A stretch of 64,000 nucleotides of DNA, taken from Zingiber officinale (lineage: Eukaryota > Streptophyta > Magnoliopsida > Zingiberales > Zingiberaceae). Position numbers and translations under genes: made by a program. The notes under the pieces are model-generated. The model was given only the letters and a program-made list of their open reading frames with translations. It was not told where the DNA came from and searched no databases. Below are positions 12,151-22,610 of the stretch, one piece after another; position 1 is the stretch's first letter, and each line of letters begins with the position of its first letter. The stretch spans positions 13,007,317 to 13,071,316 of the forward strand of contig NC_055996.1 in the NCBI RefSeq assembly GCF_018446385.1, given 5' to 3'.

Positions 12151-13041
12151 TGTTGGACCGCGTCGACCGGCTAGAAGGGGGGTTAGTAGCCCTTAAAAAA
12201 CACAAACACAAAACAACCTTCTCAAACTTATAACTTAAACACTTACATATAATTAAATAAAGAAAGCAATAAACTAAAAGAAGAGGCTCACAGACTTGAC
12301 TTGGTGACAATCGGGGAGGTTGTTAATCCAAGGAATAAATCACACACTAAAAGATCTCCTTCAAGCGGAGAAGCCTCTTACAGCAGTGAAAGCGCAAAAA
12401 GAAAGAAGCTAAACTAACAAGGAAGCGCGCAAGTGTTGAATGCAAGAATTGCTTGTGGTGATTAGCTTCTTGGACCAAGGTTATATTATAGTCTTGGTCG
12501 GGGCGCCTGGAAGTGTTCCAGGCGCCTGGAAGGGGATAAAATTTTATCCCTTTCGCATAGATCGTGTTTGATCGCGATCTGGATAAAATCCAGGTCCGAG
12601 CACTCGGAAGGGTTCTGAGCGCCCGTACCAAGAAAGTCAACAACGTTGACTTTTTCGAGCCAGACCCTCTGCTCCGGTTCAGCTCGCCTCAGTCCAGGTC
12701 TTCCGCTCTGGCTCCGCTTGCTTGGGTGATCTCGGCCATCCGGAATAGGGCTCACCCGAACTCAACTTCCGGTCTTCTCGAGCAACCTTTCGCTTCAGCT
12801 TCTCGTCCCTTAAAAATATCGTGCGCTTCCTTCTCGCCCGCCCGCATACTCTTCCGCAACATCTCGTCCCTCGAACGCATCGAGCCCGTCGACTCTCTCC
12901 CGTGCTGTCCTTCTCGCTAGCTACTTCTTTTGCTTGACTCCCTGTGCTCCTAAACTCCTACACACTTAGACACAAGGTTAAAACACCACATGACCTAACT
13001 TAACTTGTTGATCACATCAAAACAACCTTGGGGTTCTAACA
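12151..13041 (-). mobile_element. 3' LTR of the inserted copia element, 891 bp
   Basis: On minus it begins TGTTAGAACCCC and ends GCGGTCCAACA. The inner flank (13042-13200) carries the double polypurine tract. The sequence follows 2085-2937 closely (GATGTGATCAA, ACGGGCTCGATGCG, CTATTCCGGATGGCCGAGAT words). It joins the antisense gene of gypsy copy A directly at 12150/12151. Confidence 0.8.
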
Positions 13042-13209
13042 ATCTCTCCATTTTTGAAGTGAGCAACATAAGTTATGCTAGGGTAGATAGACATAAAAGT
13101 AAAACAAATAATATTACAATAAAGTGCAAGAAAATAAAAAAAAAATTGAAATCTACCTCCCCCTAGACTTAACATTTTCCTTCTCCCCCTTTGATCATAT
13201 AAAAAAATG

Positions 13210-14040
13210 GGGTACCAAGAGAAACTCTAATGGTAATAATTTTGAAAAACTTAAAAAAAAAATTCCTTTCTCCCCCTTTATAATAATTTTCAAAGAAAAA
13301 TTTCTAAGTAAAAATGTTTAACAAATATTTTTGAGAAATTTTTCTAAGTTTTTGCAAGAAAAATTATTTTTGAGAAAAAAATTTAAGCAAAAAAATTTTC
13401 TAAAAATAAAATTCTAACTTAGGCAACTTTTAGACAATTTTGAGAATTTTTTTTCAAAAATATGTTTGAAAAACTTTTTAAAGTATTATTTAAATTTAAT
13501 TATAATACTTTATCGGTAAGTTAATTAAATATTTTATTTTAATATTTTGGCTTCCAGACAATGGCAAGGCACTAGGCCTTCTTGGTTATTGGAGCAACAA
13601 CCACTTTCTTAGACAAAGCCTCATAAAGAAATTTAACGTTTAATTTTCTCACTGAAAGCGCTAAGTCTAATTTAGAGTTTAGATTAAACAAGACCTTGAA
13701 ACCAAATATAGGTTCCAATCAACTGGATTAACTAAGAATTTCTTAGGTACATACTTTTTTGAAATTTTCCTGATTTGTCCCTTATGATATCTAAAATACC
13801 AATTTAGACTGTTGTATTTTTAAAAATTTATATTATGTGAACATGCATGATTTTTTAAGTTATCTATTTGTATTTTTAAATCATTATTTTCTAATTTTAA
13901 TTTGTCTAATTCTTCTAATGGGCAAGATTTAGTTAGAATTACTTTTAAATTTTTAATCTCTTTTTCTAACTTACAGCAATACTTAGTTAATAATTTAACA
14001 AACTTAAATAATTTATCGGGAGGAAGATATTGTACCTAAC
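13210..14040 (-). mobile_element. AT-rich 3' internal tail of the copia element
   Basis: Long A- and T-runs between gag and the polypurine tracts. The same composition precedes the LTR at 2085. Nothing codes here. Confidence 0.5.
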
Positions 14041-14299
14041 TTACCTTGTCGATCTCGTTATCCGTGTCTCCCCCTGAACTGTTGTTTTCTTCCGGCGTAG
14101 CTCCCCCTTCATCGATGCTCTCGATGCTCATTTTGGACGAGCTTAAATCGTAGTCCTCGTCTTGATGACTTGCCATTAATGCAAGTCTGGAGAAGGCCTC
14201 GACTTTCGATTCGGATGGCGTATCGTCCCACGTCGCTTTTAGTATCTTAAATTTGTTCTGTTGGACAGGCTTCTTTCCTTTGTCCTTGTTTCTTAACTT

Positions 14300-15051
14300 G
14301 GAGTAGTTGTCCTTGACATGTCCTTCTTCATTATAGTGGTAGCATCAGATCGTCCTTTTCTTTCTACCCTGCGGATGATTAGTTTTTCTAGATTTACATA
14401 ATTTCTTAAATCGTCTTACCATCATTACCATTTCTTCATCATCGAGAGAAAATTCTGACTCTTGTTCGTCTCTCGATGCTTTTAGGGTGATATTGTGCTT
14501 CGGCTCCTTCGTACCTACACATCTCGATTCATGCACTTCAAATGTGGGAAATAATTCTTCTAAAGAAATAGTTTCTAAGTCCTTAGATATATAAAAAGCA
14601 TCTACTAGTGATGCCCATTTAGTATTTCTAGGAAATGAATTGAGTGCGTACCTTAGCGAATCTTGATTACTTACCTTTTCTCTGAGATTCAAAAGTTCGG
14701 TGATAACCTCCTTAATTCTCGAGTGCAGATGCACAACTGTTTCGTCTTCTTCAAGTCTCAAGCTGGTGAGCTGGTTGCGAAGTAAATCTCATCTTGCGTG
14801 CTTGGCTTCAGACGTCCCTTCGTGCAACTCAAGGAATTTTTCCTATAGTTCTTTTCTGAGTCGTAGTTGCTGATCCGGTTGACTTCTTGTGACGGAAGGA
14901 CGCTGAGCAGATGGAATTCTGCTTTATCGTTTGACACGTAGTCGGCCTGCTCCTTTTTCATCCACTGGTATTTTTCTTTGTCCTCCGGTACTACAAAACC
15001 GAATTCCATTATTAAAAGTAAATCAAAGTTAGTTTTGAAAAATACCTGCAT
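14300..15051 (-). pseudogene. Copia gag remnant with zinc knuckle (fossil)
   Basis: The minus strand codes for gag-type sequence of the UBN2/copia gag class, including LDEDETVVHLHSR-like wording, a conserved SFPRNTKWASLVDAFYIS stretch and, near 14345, a CYHYNEEGHVKDN zinc-knuckle signature. Two overlapping frames are seen. It is part of the broken copia element described above. Confidence 0.65.
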
Positions 15052-15269
15052 TCGCTTTTTCCATCTGGCGAACGAACTCCCCCTCGAACTTTGGTGGGTA
15101 TATGCTTGGTCCGACCATTTGTTCGGTGATTCGATCGGAGGTTAGTCCTCCTGAAGTGGCATGACTCTGATACCACTTATTTGACCACGTCGAACCACTT
15201 GTTTGAGATTCTTGAGTATCCCGGGTTCACGGTCATCTATTCATCGACGCTGGCCCGCTTATTATGACA

Positions 15270-15605
15270 TGGGTTTAAGGTCGCTGCTCGACCGTTGAGG
15301 AAGATTAGGCTAACACTGGGGTTTAAGATCGTCGCTCGACCGTTGACGCAGTCCAGGGTTTAAGGTCACCGCTCGACCGTTGATGGAAACAAGAGTTTAA
15401 GGTCGCCGCTCGACCATTGATGGAGCCAAGAGTTTAAGGTCGCCGCTCGACTGTTGATGGAGATAAGAGTTTAAGGTCGCCACTCGACCGTTGGCGTAAA
15501 CCCGAGTTTAAGGTCGCTGCTCGACCGTCGATGGAGAAAAGAGTTTAAGGTCACCGCTCGATTGTTGGCGTAAACCCGGGTTTAAGGTCGCCACTCGACA
15601 TTGAG
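15270..15605 (-). repeat. Minisatellite of gypsy copy A, ~9 units of 37-41 bp
   Basis: The plus strand repeats GTTTAAGGTCGCCGCTCGAC followed by CGTTGATGG-like wording about nine times. The reverse complement core GTCGAGCGGCGAC is the core of the array at 36790-37870. It begins about 40 bases past the 3' end of the integrase remnant, in the sense of the element. Confidence 0.85.
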
Positions 15606-15639
15606 GGGGGACACATTTTAAGAGGCCTTCGTTTTTTAT

Positions 15640-17471
15640 TCACATTTTGCCCTACGTTCAGGAATCGTACAAAAATACATGGTATTCACTCGCGCATCTC
15701 TCATCCAGACCTGTAGGGTTGGAGATGATTCGCGCTCCATGGTCTCTCGAGTTGTCTTCCCTGTTCATCCTCCAGATAGTAGGCGCCCGAACGGAACTTT
15801 TGGACGATCTTGAAAGGTCCTGCCTATGGGGCTTGAAGCTTGGAGACGTTGCCGACCAGCTTCACTTTCTTCCAGACGAGATCACCGACCTGGAAGGACC
15901 TCGGGATCACCCTTTGGTTGTAGTTCTGTTTCATCCATTGTTGGTACGCCGTTAGCCAAACTGCTGCTTTCGCCTATGTTTCGTCCACCAAGTCGAGCTC
16001 CATGAGCCTCGGTTCGACGTTTCCTTCATCGTAGTGCTGCACCCGATTGGATTATACCCCGACCTCCACGAGGACCACTACTTCGCCGCCATATACCAAA
16101 TGGAAGGGGTTACGCCGGTCCCCTCCTTCGGGGTCATGCGAAGGGCCCATAACACACTGGGGAGATCGTCGACCCAGCTGCCTCCAACGTAGTCGAGTCG
16201 AGCGCATAAAAGTCTGAGGATCTCCCGATTGGCGACTTCGGCTTGTCCGTTGCCCTAGGGGTAGGCCATTGATGTGAAGGCCTGTTGGATGTCATAGCTC
16301 TCGCACCACTCTCTAAGCCTCTGACTGGCAAACTACCTCCCATTGTCTGATACGAGTCATCATGGGATGCCAAACCGGCAAATGATGTTCCAAACAAATT
16401 TGATGACCATCTGCTCGATTATTATTGCAAGCGGCTTGGCTTGTACCAACTTCAAAAAGTAGTCCACTGCGACGAGCAAAAATTTTCGCTGACCCGTCGC
16501 CATGGGGAATGATCCAACAATATCCATGCCCCATTAATCGAATGGGCAAGATACTGTGGACGCCTTCATTTCCTCGGTCGGTCGGTGCGGAATGTTGTGG
16601 TACTTTTGGCAAGACAAGCAGGTGGCCACTATCTGAGCAGCATCTTCTTGGAGGGTCGGCCAAAAATATCCGGCCAGGAGTATCTTTCGAGCTAACGAAC
16701 AACTGCTCGGATGGCTTCTACAGGAGCCTTGGTGCACGTCCCATAGAATGTACTCGACATCTTCCAATCCGACGCATTTAAGTAGGGGCCTGGAAAAAAC
16801 TCTTTTATAAAGTTGGTCCCTAATCAAGGTGAACTGTCCGACCCTCTTCTTCAGCAAGTGAGCTTCTTCCGGATTGGCAGGTGTTACTCCCGAACGAAGA
16901 AACTCTGTCAAAGTTGTCCTCCAGTCGTTCAGGAAGATCATTCCTTCCATTCGGTCGATATACCCCACAAGTGAGACATGTTCGACCGACTGTCCTATGA
17001 CAATCGGTGACAGCGAACTGGCTGATTTTGCCAACTCATCTGCCGCCTGGTTCTTTGATCGAGGGATCTTTTATATAATGACCTCTTGAAAGTTGGTCTT
17101 CAGCTTCTTGAAGGCCTCCGCATAGAGCCTGAGTCGGGCATTGCTTATCTCGAACGTCTCAGATAACTTCTGAGCGGCCAACTGAGAGTCCGAGTGGATG
17201 AGAACTTTAACGTCTCTCACATGTCGGGCAACTTGTAGACCAGCTATCAACGCCTCATATTCTGCTTCATCATTGGTGGCGCGATAGTCAAGCCGAACGG
17301 AGAGCTGCATACGATCCTCCCGAGGTGAGATAAGTAATATACCGATTCCGCTACCTTGCCGAGTAGACGAGCCGTCAACATATATCTTCTATGTTGCCTC
17401 CGGCTCGACATTCTGGACTTCTATGATGAAATCTGCCAAGGCCTGAGCCTTGATTATCGCTCGAGGTTGAT
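15640..17471 (-). pseudogene. Ty3/gypsy pol remnant: RNase H and integrase (fossil)
   Basis: On minus, an RNase H segment with YRATNDEAEYEALIAGL and IHSDSQLAAQKL at 17310-17071 is followed by an integrase zinc-binding and core segment (QDQLYKRVF..., CLSCQKY..., near 16900-16530) and the integrase C-terminal region (15960-15700). This order is diagnostic of Ty3/gypsy. The region is broken in many places and is not a gene. Plus-strand frames across it are shadows. Confidence 0.85.
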
Positions 17472-17476
17472 ATTGT

Positions 17477-20194
17477 TGTTAGAGTGTATACTAAAAGCCT
17501 AGCTTTTGGTATAAACATTTATCTAGACATAAGAATCACATTGGTCAAATGTCTACATTTATGATAAATCTAGTTGTTCAATTAATTTATATTGTAGATA
17601 ACATGGTGTGTGGTGTCACACACAGAGGATCATATTATCAGCATCTTATAAATTATAAACAGTAGCTCACGACCAAGATGGAAAGGAACAAACCATTGGA
17701 GGTCGTAGTGTAATTAGGTATTAGTTTATCTTAACTATATAATTATACTAGTACACTTAGAGTGTATTGAGTAGGACCATTAGAGGTCGTTTCTTTTATA
17801 CTGACTTTATAAAGGAACAAAGACCTCAGTTATTATGGAAGTGTGTGCTCTTAATCCTAATATAATAACAAGCACATATATTTGATATTTATTTCTTTAA
17901 TTTATCAATGAGTGAGATTTAGTTCGATAAATCAATAAGCCCGATAAGTTGGAAAATGATATCACTTATAGTGTGTGTTGTTGATTATAGAAGGAAACTG
18001 TGTCCTAGTGATCTAGGTTGATAATGTCCCCAAGAGGAGCTCATAAGGATTGTCATGTTAAACCCTGCAGGTGGACTTAGTCCGACATGACGATAAGGTT
18101 GAGTGATACTACTCTTGGAACTCATTTAATTAATGGACATATGATATCTTAAACACAGGGAGACTAAAACACTCATAATAAAAATGAGCTCAAAATGTAA
18201 TTTGAGATTGGTGCGGTAGTTCAATAATAATTCTTTAGTGGTATGAATTATTATTGATGAAGTTAAGTTATGTATTCGGGGCGAACACGGGAAGCTTAAT
18301 TTCATTGGGAGACCAAAACTAATTTCTCCTCTCGGTCCCTATCGTAGCCTCTTGTATATAGAGATTTATACCCATCACATACTCACCTTCTTACCCACTC
18401 TTTGGTGGCCGGTCAAGCTAGCTTGGAACCCAAGCTAGGGCCGGCCAAGACCCAAAGGTTGAGCCAAGTTGGTGGCCGACCAATGCTTGGAGTCCAAGCA
18501 TGATGTGGCCGGCCACATCATATTAAAAAGGATTTTATTTATAAATTTTTTCTTATGTGGATTCCATGGTTTTAAAAGTGAGTTTAAAATTTAAATTTTT
18601 CCTTTTATAGCTTTCTACAAAGGATTAAGAAAAGATTTGAAATCTTTCCTTATTTGTAGATTAAAAGGTGGATTTTAATTTTAAGAAAACTTTTCTTTTT
18701 TAACCATGATCATGATTTAAAAGAGAGTTTAAAAATTAAATATTTCTTTTATAAGTTTCTACAAAAGATTAAGAAAAGATTTGAAATCTTTCCTTATTTG
18801 TAGATTAAAAGGTGGATTTTAATTTTAAGAAAACTTTTCTTTTTTAACCATGATCATGATTTAAAAGAGAGTTTAAAAATTAAATATTTCTTTTATAAGT
18901 TTCTACAAAAGATTAAGAAAAGATTTGGTATCTTTCCTTATTATAGATTGAAAGAGATTTTAATTTTTAGAGATAACTTTCCTTTTTGGAAATCATCCAC
19001 ATGTTTAAAAGAAATATTTTAATTTATAAAATTTTCTTTTTACAAACCACCATGAAGGGAAAAATTATTGGAGAAATTTTTTAAATTTCCGAAAACAAAT
19101 TAGGAAGTTTTAATTAATTAAAACTTTCCCTGTTTATATAGCTTTAATGTGACCGGCCATGTAATGTGAGAAGAGAAAATTATTTTTAATTAAATAAATT
19201 TTCCTTTTCATGGCTAAAGAATTAAGGAAGTTTTTTTTATTTAAATTTCCTTATTTGCCAAGACAAAGGATTATAAAAGAGGGGGTAGAGGTGCCTTCAT
19301 AGCTAACAACTCTATTTTTTTCTTACTCTCTTTTTCTCCTTGGTGGCCGGCCCTAGCTTCTCCCTTTTCTCTTCTTCTTGTGGCCGGCGACAACCTCTCT
19401 AGGAGCTTGGTTGGTGGCCGGATTTTACTTGAGGAAGAAGAAGGAGGAGGAGGCTTGGTTTCCTAGCATCCCTTGGAGCTTGGTGGTGGCCGAACCTCAT
19501 CCTTTCATGGAATCTTTGTGGTGGCCGAATCTTACTTGGAGAAGAAGGTGGCTTAGGTGGATTCTCATCTCGGTAGATCGTTGCACACACAACATCCGGG
19601 ATAAGAAGAGGAATACGATAGAAGATCAAGAGGTTATTTGCTTACAAAGAAATGTATAACTGGTAATTGTTTTCCGCATCATACTATTTTTCTTTGTATA
19701 GTTATTTTTGGAAATACCAAACACAAGAGACATATGATTCTAGAGTTTTCGGATTTGTTTCGAAGTTATGTTTCTTTTCTTTTATTTGTCGAATTTGTGA
19801 TTCGATTGTTCTTTTTGGTTAACCTAGAGTTATTTAAGGAAATTAAATATTAGCTTTCCTTAAAAGGCTTTGTCTAGGCGGTGGTGGTTGCTCTCATATC
19901 CAAGAAGGTCATGTGCCTCGCCATGCAGTCCTGGAAGTCAATTTTGGAAATTAATATTTAATGGAATTAATAACATAGGTGGATTTGGATCAATAGTGTT
20001 AAGTTCCGCTTGCGATCCAAATCTAAACCATTAAGAACAGATAAGTTAAATTTGAAATCAATGATGTTAAGTTCCGTCTGCGATTCTTAATTTAACTTCT
20101 AAAGAACACAATATGTTATTTAAGGAAAGGTTCGACACTCGTATAAAATTTTTGTACAGTGGAGCCGGTACGATTTTCCTAGGACTAACCAACA
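17477..20194 (+). mobile_element. 2.7-kb solo LTR inside the gypsy pol, with 5-bp target duplication ATTGT
   Basis: It runs from TGTTAGAGTGTATACT at 17477 to AGGACTAACCAACA at 20194 and is flanked by ATTGT at 17472-17476 and 20195-20199. Gypsy pol sequence abuts both copies of ATTGT, so the insertion is clean. No primer site, polypurine tract or coding domain lies inside, so it is an unusually long solo LTR. It includes a 144-bp tandem array (18583-18960) and many GGTGGCCGGCC words (18410-18510, 19340-19530). Orientation is assigned from the TGTTAGAG start and could be reversed; the family is not clear, copia-like by its ends. Confidence 0.85.
18583..18960. repeat. Tandem repeat, 3 copies of ~144 bp, in the solo LTR
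   Basis: The phrase TTTCTACAAAAGATTAAG recurs at 144-base spacing (about 18610, 18757 and 18901), with TAACCATGATCATGATTTAAA between. The second and third copies are almost identical, the first is more diverged and the third is cut short. Confidence 0.85.
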
Positions 20195-20325
20195 ATTGTA
20201 TGTCGAATTCGCTTAACTCGGTCGTTCATTTAATTAGTCTTTTTAATGTTTCGGGATTGAGAGGGACTTGTCCCAAGACATTGTTTGTTAGGACAATGAT
20301 TATATATGCTAGGAAATACAGGCGA
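20195..20325 (-). pseudogene. Ty3/gypsy pol remnant upstream of the solo LTR (fossil)
   Basis: Minus-strand wording TTELSEFDIQ and the preceding NPETLKRLI belong to the reverse transcriptase/RNase H junction of Ty3/gypsy pol. It is the upstream neighbour of the remnant at 17471. The element stops near 20325, about 190 bases from the ATL stop codon. Confidence 0.7.
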
Positions 20326-20519
20326 CCAGGCTAATCTATCTGGTTCAATTTTTCATTGGCAAGTAAATCGATGGATAATCGAAGTCCAGCATCCAGCATC
20401 TTTAGTTGCAGAGTCCCTCGCTGACAATCGAAAGAACTGATAAAGTTCATGATAAATGATCAAAATTTTCTTTTGGATTCGAGTGTTCAGCAAGTAATTC
20501 AAGAACAGTAAGCTGGAGT

Positions 20520-21551
20520 TTAGCAGAATCCGCCATTGGAGTGCGATCTGTTCACGGCGGTCAGGCTTACGGCGCCATGATATCCTCTGATTCGGCCGCT
20601 GGCCTTTCCGGGTGCGGACGAACTGGTGCCGGCCGCCTCGTCTGCCGTTCTCGTCTGCAAGACGTCGGCGATCGAAATCCTGTCTTGGTTCGACGCATTT
20701 CCGGTTGAGAACGATCGTCGACCATCTTCCTTTTCGCAGCCGGCATCGTCTCTCGTATCGACTTTGCTGTGCTGACTCTGCTCCGCCGCGAGTTGGGGTG
20801 GGTTCTTCTTTCCATGCTCCTGGCATGCTTCTTCTTCTTCTTCTTCCATTCTCTCCTCCACCACTATGACCATCTCGTCTCTTCCCGGCGATTCCAGGAT
20901 CACCGATTCGGCAGCCTCCGCCGGAAGCGACTGCGGCGGATGCGGCCGATCCAGAGGAATATTAATACTGGCCCGGCAGAGCGGGCAATTGGAGTGAGAC
21001 CTCAACCACGTATCGATGCACTGGAGATGGAAGCCGTGGCCGCACTTGGGCAACAGCCGGAGGCTGTCCTCCTCCTGGAACTCGCTGAGGCAAACGGAGC
21101 AATCCGCTCCCTTCACCACCCCGTCGCCTTTCCGGTACTTATACACCGCAATCTTACTTATCAGCGCCTCATCGATGCCTTTCTCCGGCGAGTCCTGCTG
21201 CCACCGTGCCTCATGGTGGCGGGAGCGACCGCCGTGGAGCTCGAGGCTGTCGCCGGCGGCCCTCGGGCCGTTTAGCCGCCTCTGCAACGACCGGAATCCG
21301 CAGCAATACTTTGGGACGACGGTGTAGTAGCAGATGAGGAGGAGCGTGCCTGCGATAACGCCGACGATGGCGATGACGAGGGGGGAGAAGGCTACTCCGC
21401 CGGATCTGTCGTCTGAGAATTCAGCAGGCGGAGGCGGCGGGAAGATGACGAAGCACCACTGCGGGCAGTAGATGCCGCAGAAGCCCAAGGAGCAGTCCCC
21501 CGTCGGCACGTACGGCACCCATGTCTGCTGGCTATCGCCGGCGGCGGCCAT
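20520..21551 (-). CDS. RING-H2 finger E3 ubiquitin ligase, ATL51/52-like
   Basis: ATL proteins are membrane-anchored E3 ubiquitin ligases. This is a single-exon gene coding for 343 aa, as usual for the family. From the chosen Met (MAAAGDSQQTW): a cysteine-rich N-terminus with DCSLGFCGIYCPQWC at 19-33 like ATL51/52, a proline run at 38-42, one membrane segment at about 54-76, the GLD-type motif (GIDEALISKI) at 125-134, and a RING-H2 at 151-192 reading C-x2-C, C170-G-H172, H175-x2-C178, C189-x2-C192. The tail is acidic and serine rich (EERMEEEEEEA near 240). An in-frame upstream Met at 21596 would add 15 residues, but the downstream Met fits the family better. The 3' UTR should run into 20326-20519, next to an old gypsy remnant in the same orientation. 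Confidence 0.93.
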   Translation of the reverse strand: MAAAGDSQQTWVPYVPTGDCSLGFCGIYCPQWCFVIFPPPPPAEFSDDRSGGVAFSPLVIAIVGVIAGTLLLICYYTVVPKYCCGFRSLQRRLNGPRAAGDSLELHGGRSRHHEARWQQDSPEKGIDEALISKIAVYKYRKGDGVVKGADCSVCLSEFQEEDSLRLLPKCGHGFHLQCIDTWLRSHSNCPLCRASINIPLDRPHPPQSLPAEAAESVILESPGRDEMVIVVEERMEEEEEEACQEHGKKNPPQLAAEQSQHSKVDTRDDAGCEKEDGRRSFSTGNASNQDRISIADVLQTRTADEAAGTSSSAPGKASGRIRGYHGAVSLTAVNRSHSNGGFC

Positions 21552-22502
21552 GAACCGGAATCGCACAGAAGCTCTTCCGCCCTCAGATTGCAGCAAATAT
21601 CACTCACAGAGTAGGAAAAAAAGCACTTTTTTGGGGAAATTTAGAGCAATTATCAAGATCTTGTTGTTGTTTTGGAAGAATGGAGGAATCAAATTGGCTT
21701 GGTAGCAAAGCAAACTCGGAATGAAGGCTTAGGTCAGCAACTTTGTCAACATTTACTCCTTTCTCTCCTTTGCCAATACTTGCAGTAAATCGTGATTGGT
21801 TTGACCAAGGTGTAGCCTGTTTTTCTAAGAACAGCATTATAAATTATCGAGAAGGTTATTTCTCCTAATTATATATTTATTTATAACAAAGAACAATATA
21901 TTTTTTATTTGTCAACTCATTGAAGTGGTTTGACAATAATAATTGATAGTGCTAGTCACTATTTCATAGGTCAGTAATCGTTCATAATTTATTTTTTTCG
22001 TGTTGATTCTGAGACGAATTGACAGGGACACTAGGAACGAACATATTCATCTTTTATCACCTTGAAAGCAATAATTAATGCATATGTGATTATCCTAAAA
22101 CTCTCCCTGAAATGAATGAAGCTTCACATCAACTTTATATTCTTGACAGACACTGTCCCTGATAATGCTTGCTTTATCAGTAACTTTGGTAGCTTAATTA
22201 GCAGATCAAGCAACAGCTAAATTGCTTAGAATTCAGTCTCTCTAATCCTTTGGCTTCCCAATTCACTCCACCATTGTTTGCTTTCTCATCCATCTCTCTC
22301 TTTCTTTCTCTTGCACTGTCGACCACTTTCTTTCAGCTCCAAATACAATGAACGAGAAGATGAATTTTGTTTATTTAAATCACATCTCGGGTTTTCGGGT
22401 TTTGTTTCTTGCTGTTGGATGATCAGCTACTGATTCCGTGATTTAGGTGTGAGATTCCTGGATTAATTATATTGTTTTATTAAGATTTTGGACGTCGAAC
22501 GG
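21552..22502. other. Intergenic: ATL promoter side and a CT-rich leader-like stretch
   Basis: 21552-21840 is upstream of ATL. 22250-22340 is CT-rich (CTCTCTCTTTCTTTCTCTTGC), like a plant 5' UTR on the plus strand. It is followed by a 24-codon ORF (MNEKMNFVYLNHISG..., 22349-22423). No domain is recognised. Confidence 0.4.
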
Positions 22503-22610
22503 ATGGATTCTATTGAGTTCAATGTTAGGCCGTTGATGGGCCAGCGGGCTCATGTGGCCCCAATAACAGCTAAGAAGCTTAGGAATTATATCACGTGTTT
22601 AGCGCGGTAA
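22503..22610 (+). CDS. Unidentified small ORF, 35 aa (candidate only)
   Basis: ATG at 22503 to TAA at 22608. The peptide starts MDSIEFNVRPLMG and ends KKLRNYITCLAR; it is basic at the C-terminus with one cysteine. A CT-rich, leader-like stretch lies 160-250 bases upstream on the same strand. I recognise no family. It may be a small peptide gene, the first exon of a lost gene, or chance. Confidence 0.25.
   Translation: MDSIEFNVRPLMGQRAHVAPITAKKLRNYITCLAR

Larger units (their letters stand above)
12151..15190 (-). mobile_element. Ty1/copia element inserted in gypsy copy A, 5'-truncated and gutted
   Basis: On minus the order is primer site, gag, then 3' internal tail and 3' LTR. The primer site TGGTATCAGAG (plus 15166-15176) matches initiator-methionine tRNA, the usual copia primer. 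Gag-type sequence lies at 15051-14300. Protease, integrase and reverse transcriptase are missing between gag and the polypurine tracts near 13150-13200. Almost none of the 5' LTR remains. It is broken by a large internal loss and some smaller damage. Family matches the LTR at 2085-2937. Confidence 0.75.
9711..20325 (-). mobile_element. Broken Ty3/gypsy element, Tat-like, copy A (composite, nested)
   Basis: On the minus strand the order is pol remnant (20325-20195 and 17471-15640), minisatellite (15605-15270), an antisense gene read on plus (11100-12150) and 3' LTR (10682-9711). Two later insertions split it: a copia element (12151-about 15190) and a solo LTR (17477-20194). The 5' LTR, gag and front of pol are missing. 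The coding parts carry many breaks; this is an old fossil. An LTR, minisatellite, antisense gene and integrase tail of the same family occur on the plus strand at 36387-46505. Confidence 0.8.

Noticed and set aside
15270-15605. CRISPR-like array
   Set aside because: Units are degenerate, spacers are not unique, and this is a plant retrotransposon; it is a minisatellite.
20569-21705. Plus-strand frames over the ATL gene
   Set aside because: Antisense shadows of a conserved RING-H2 frame.
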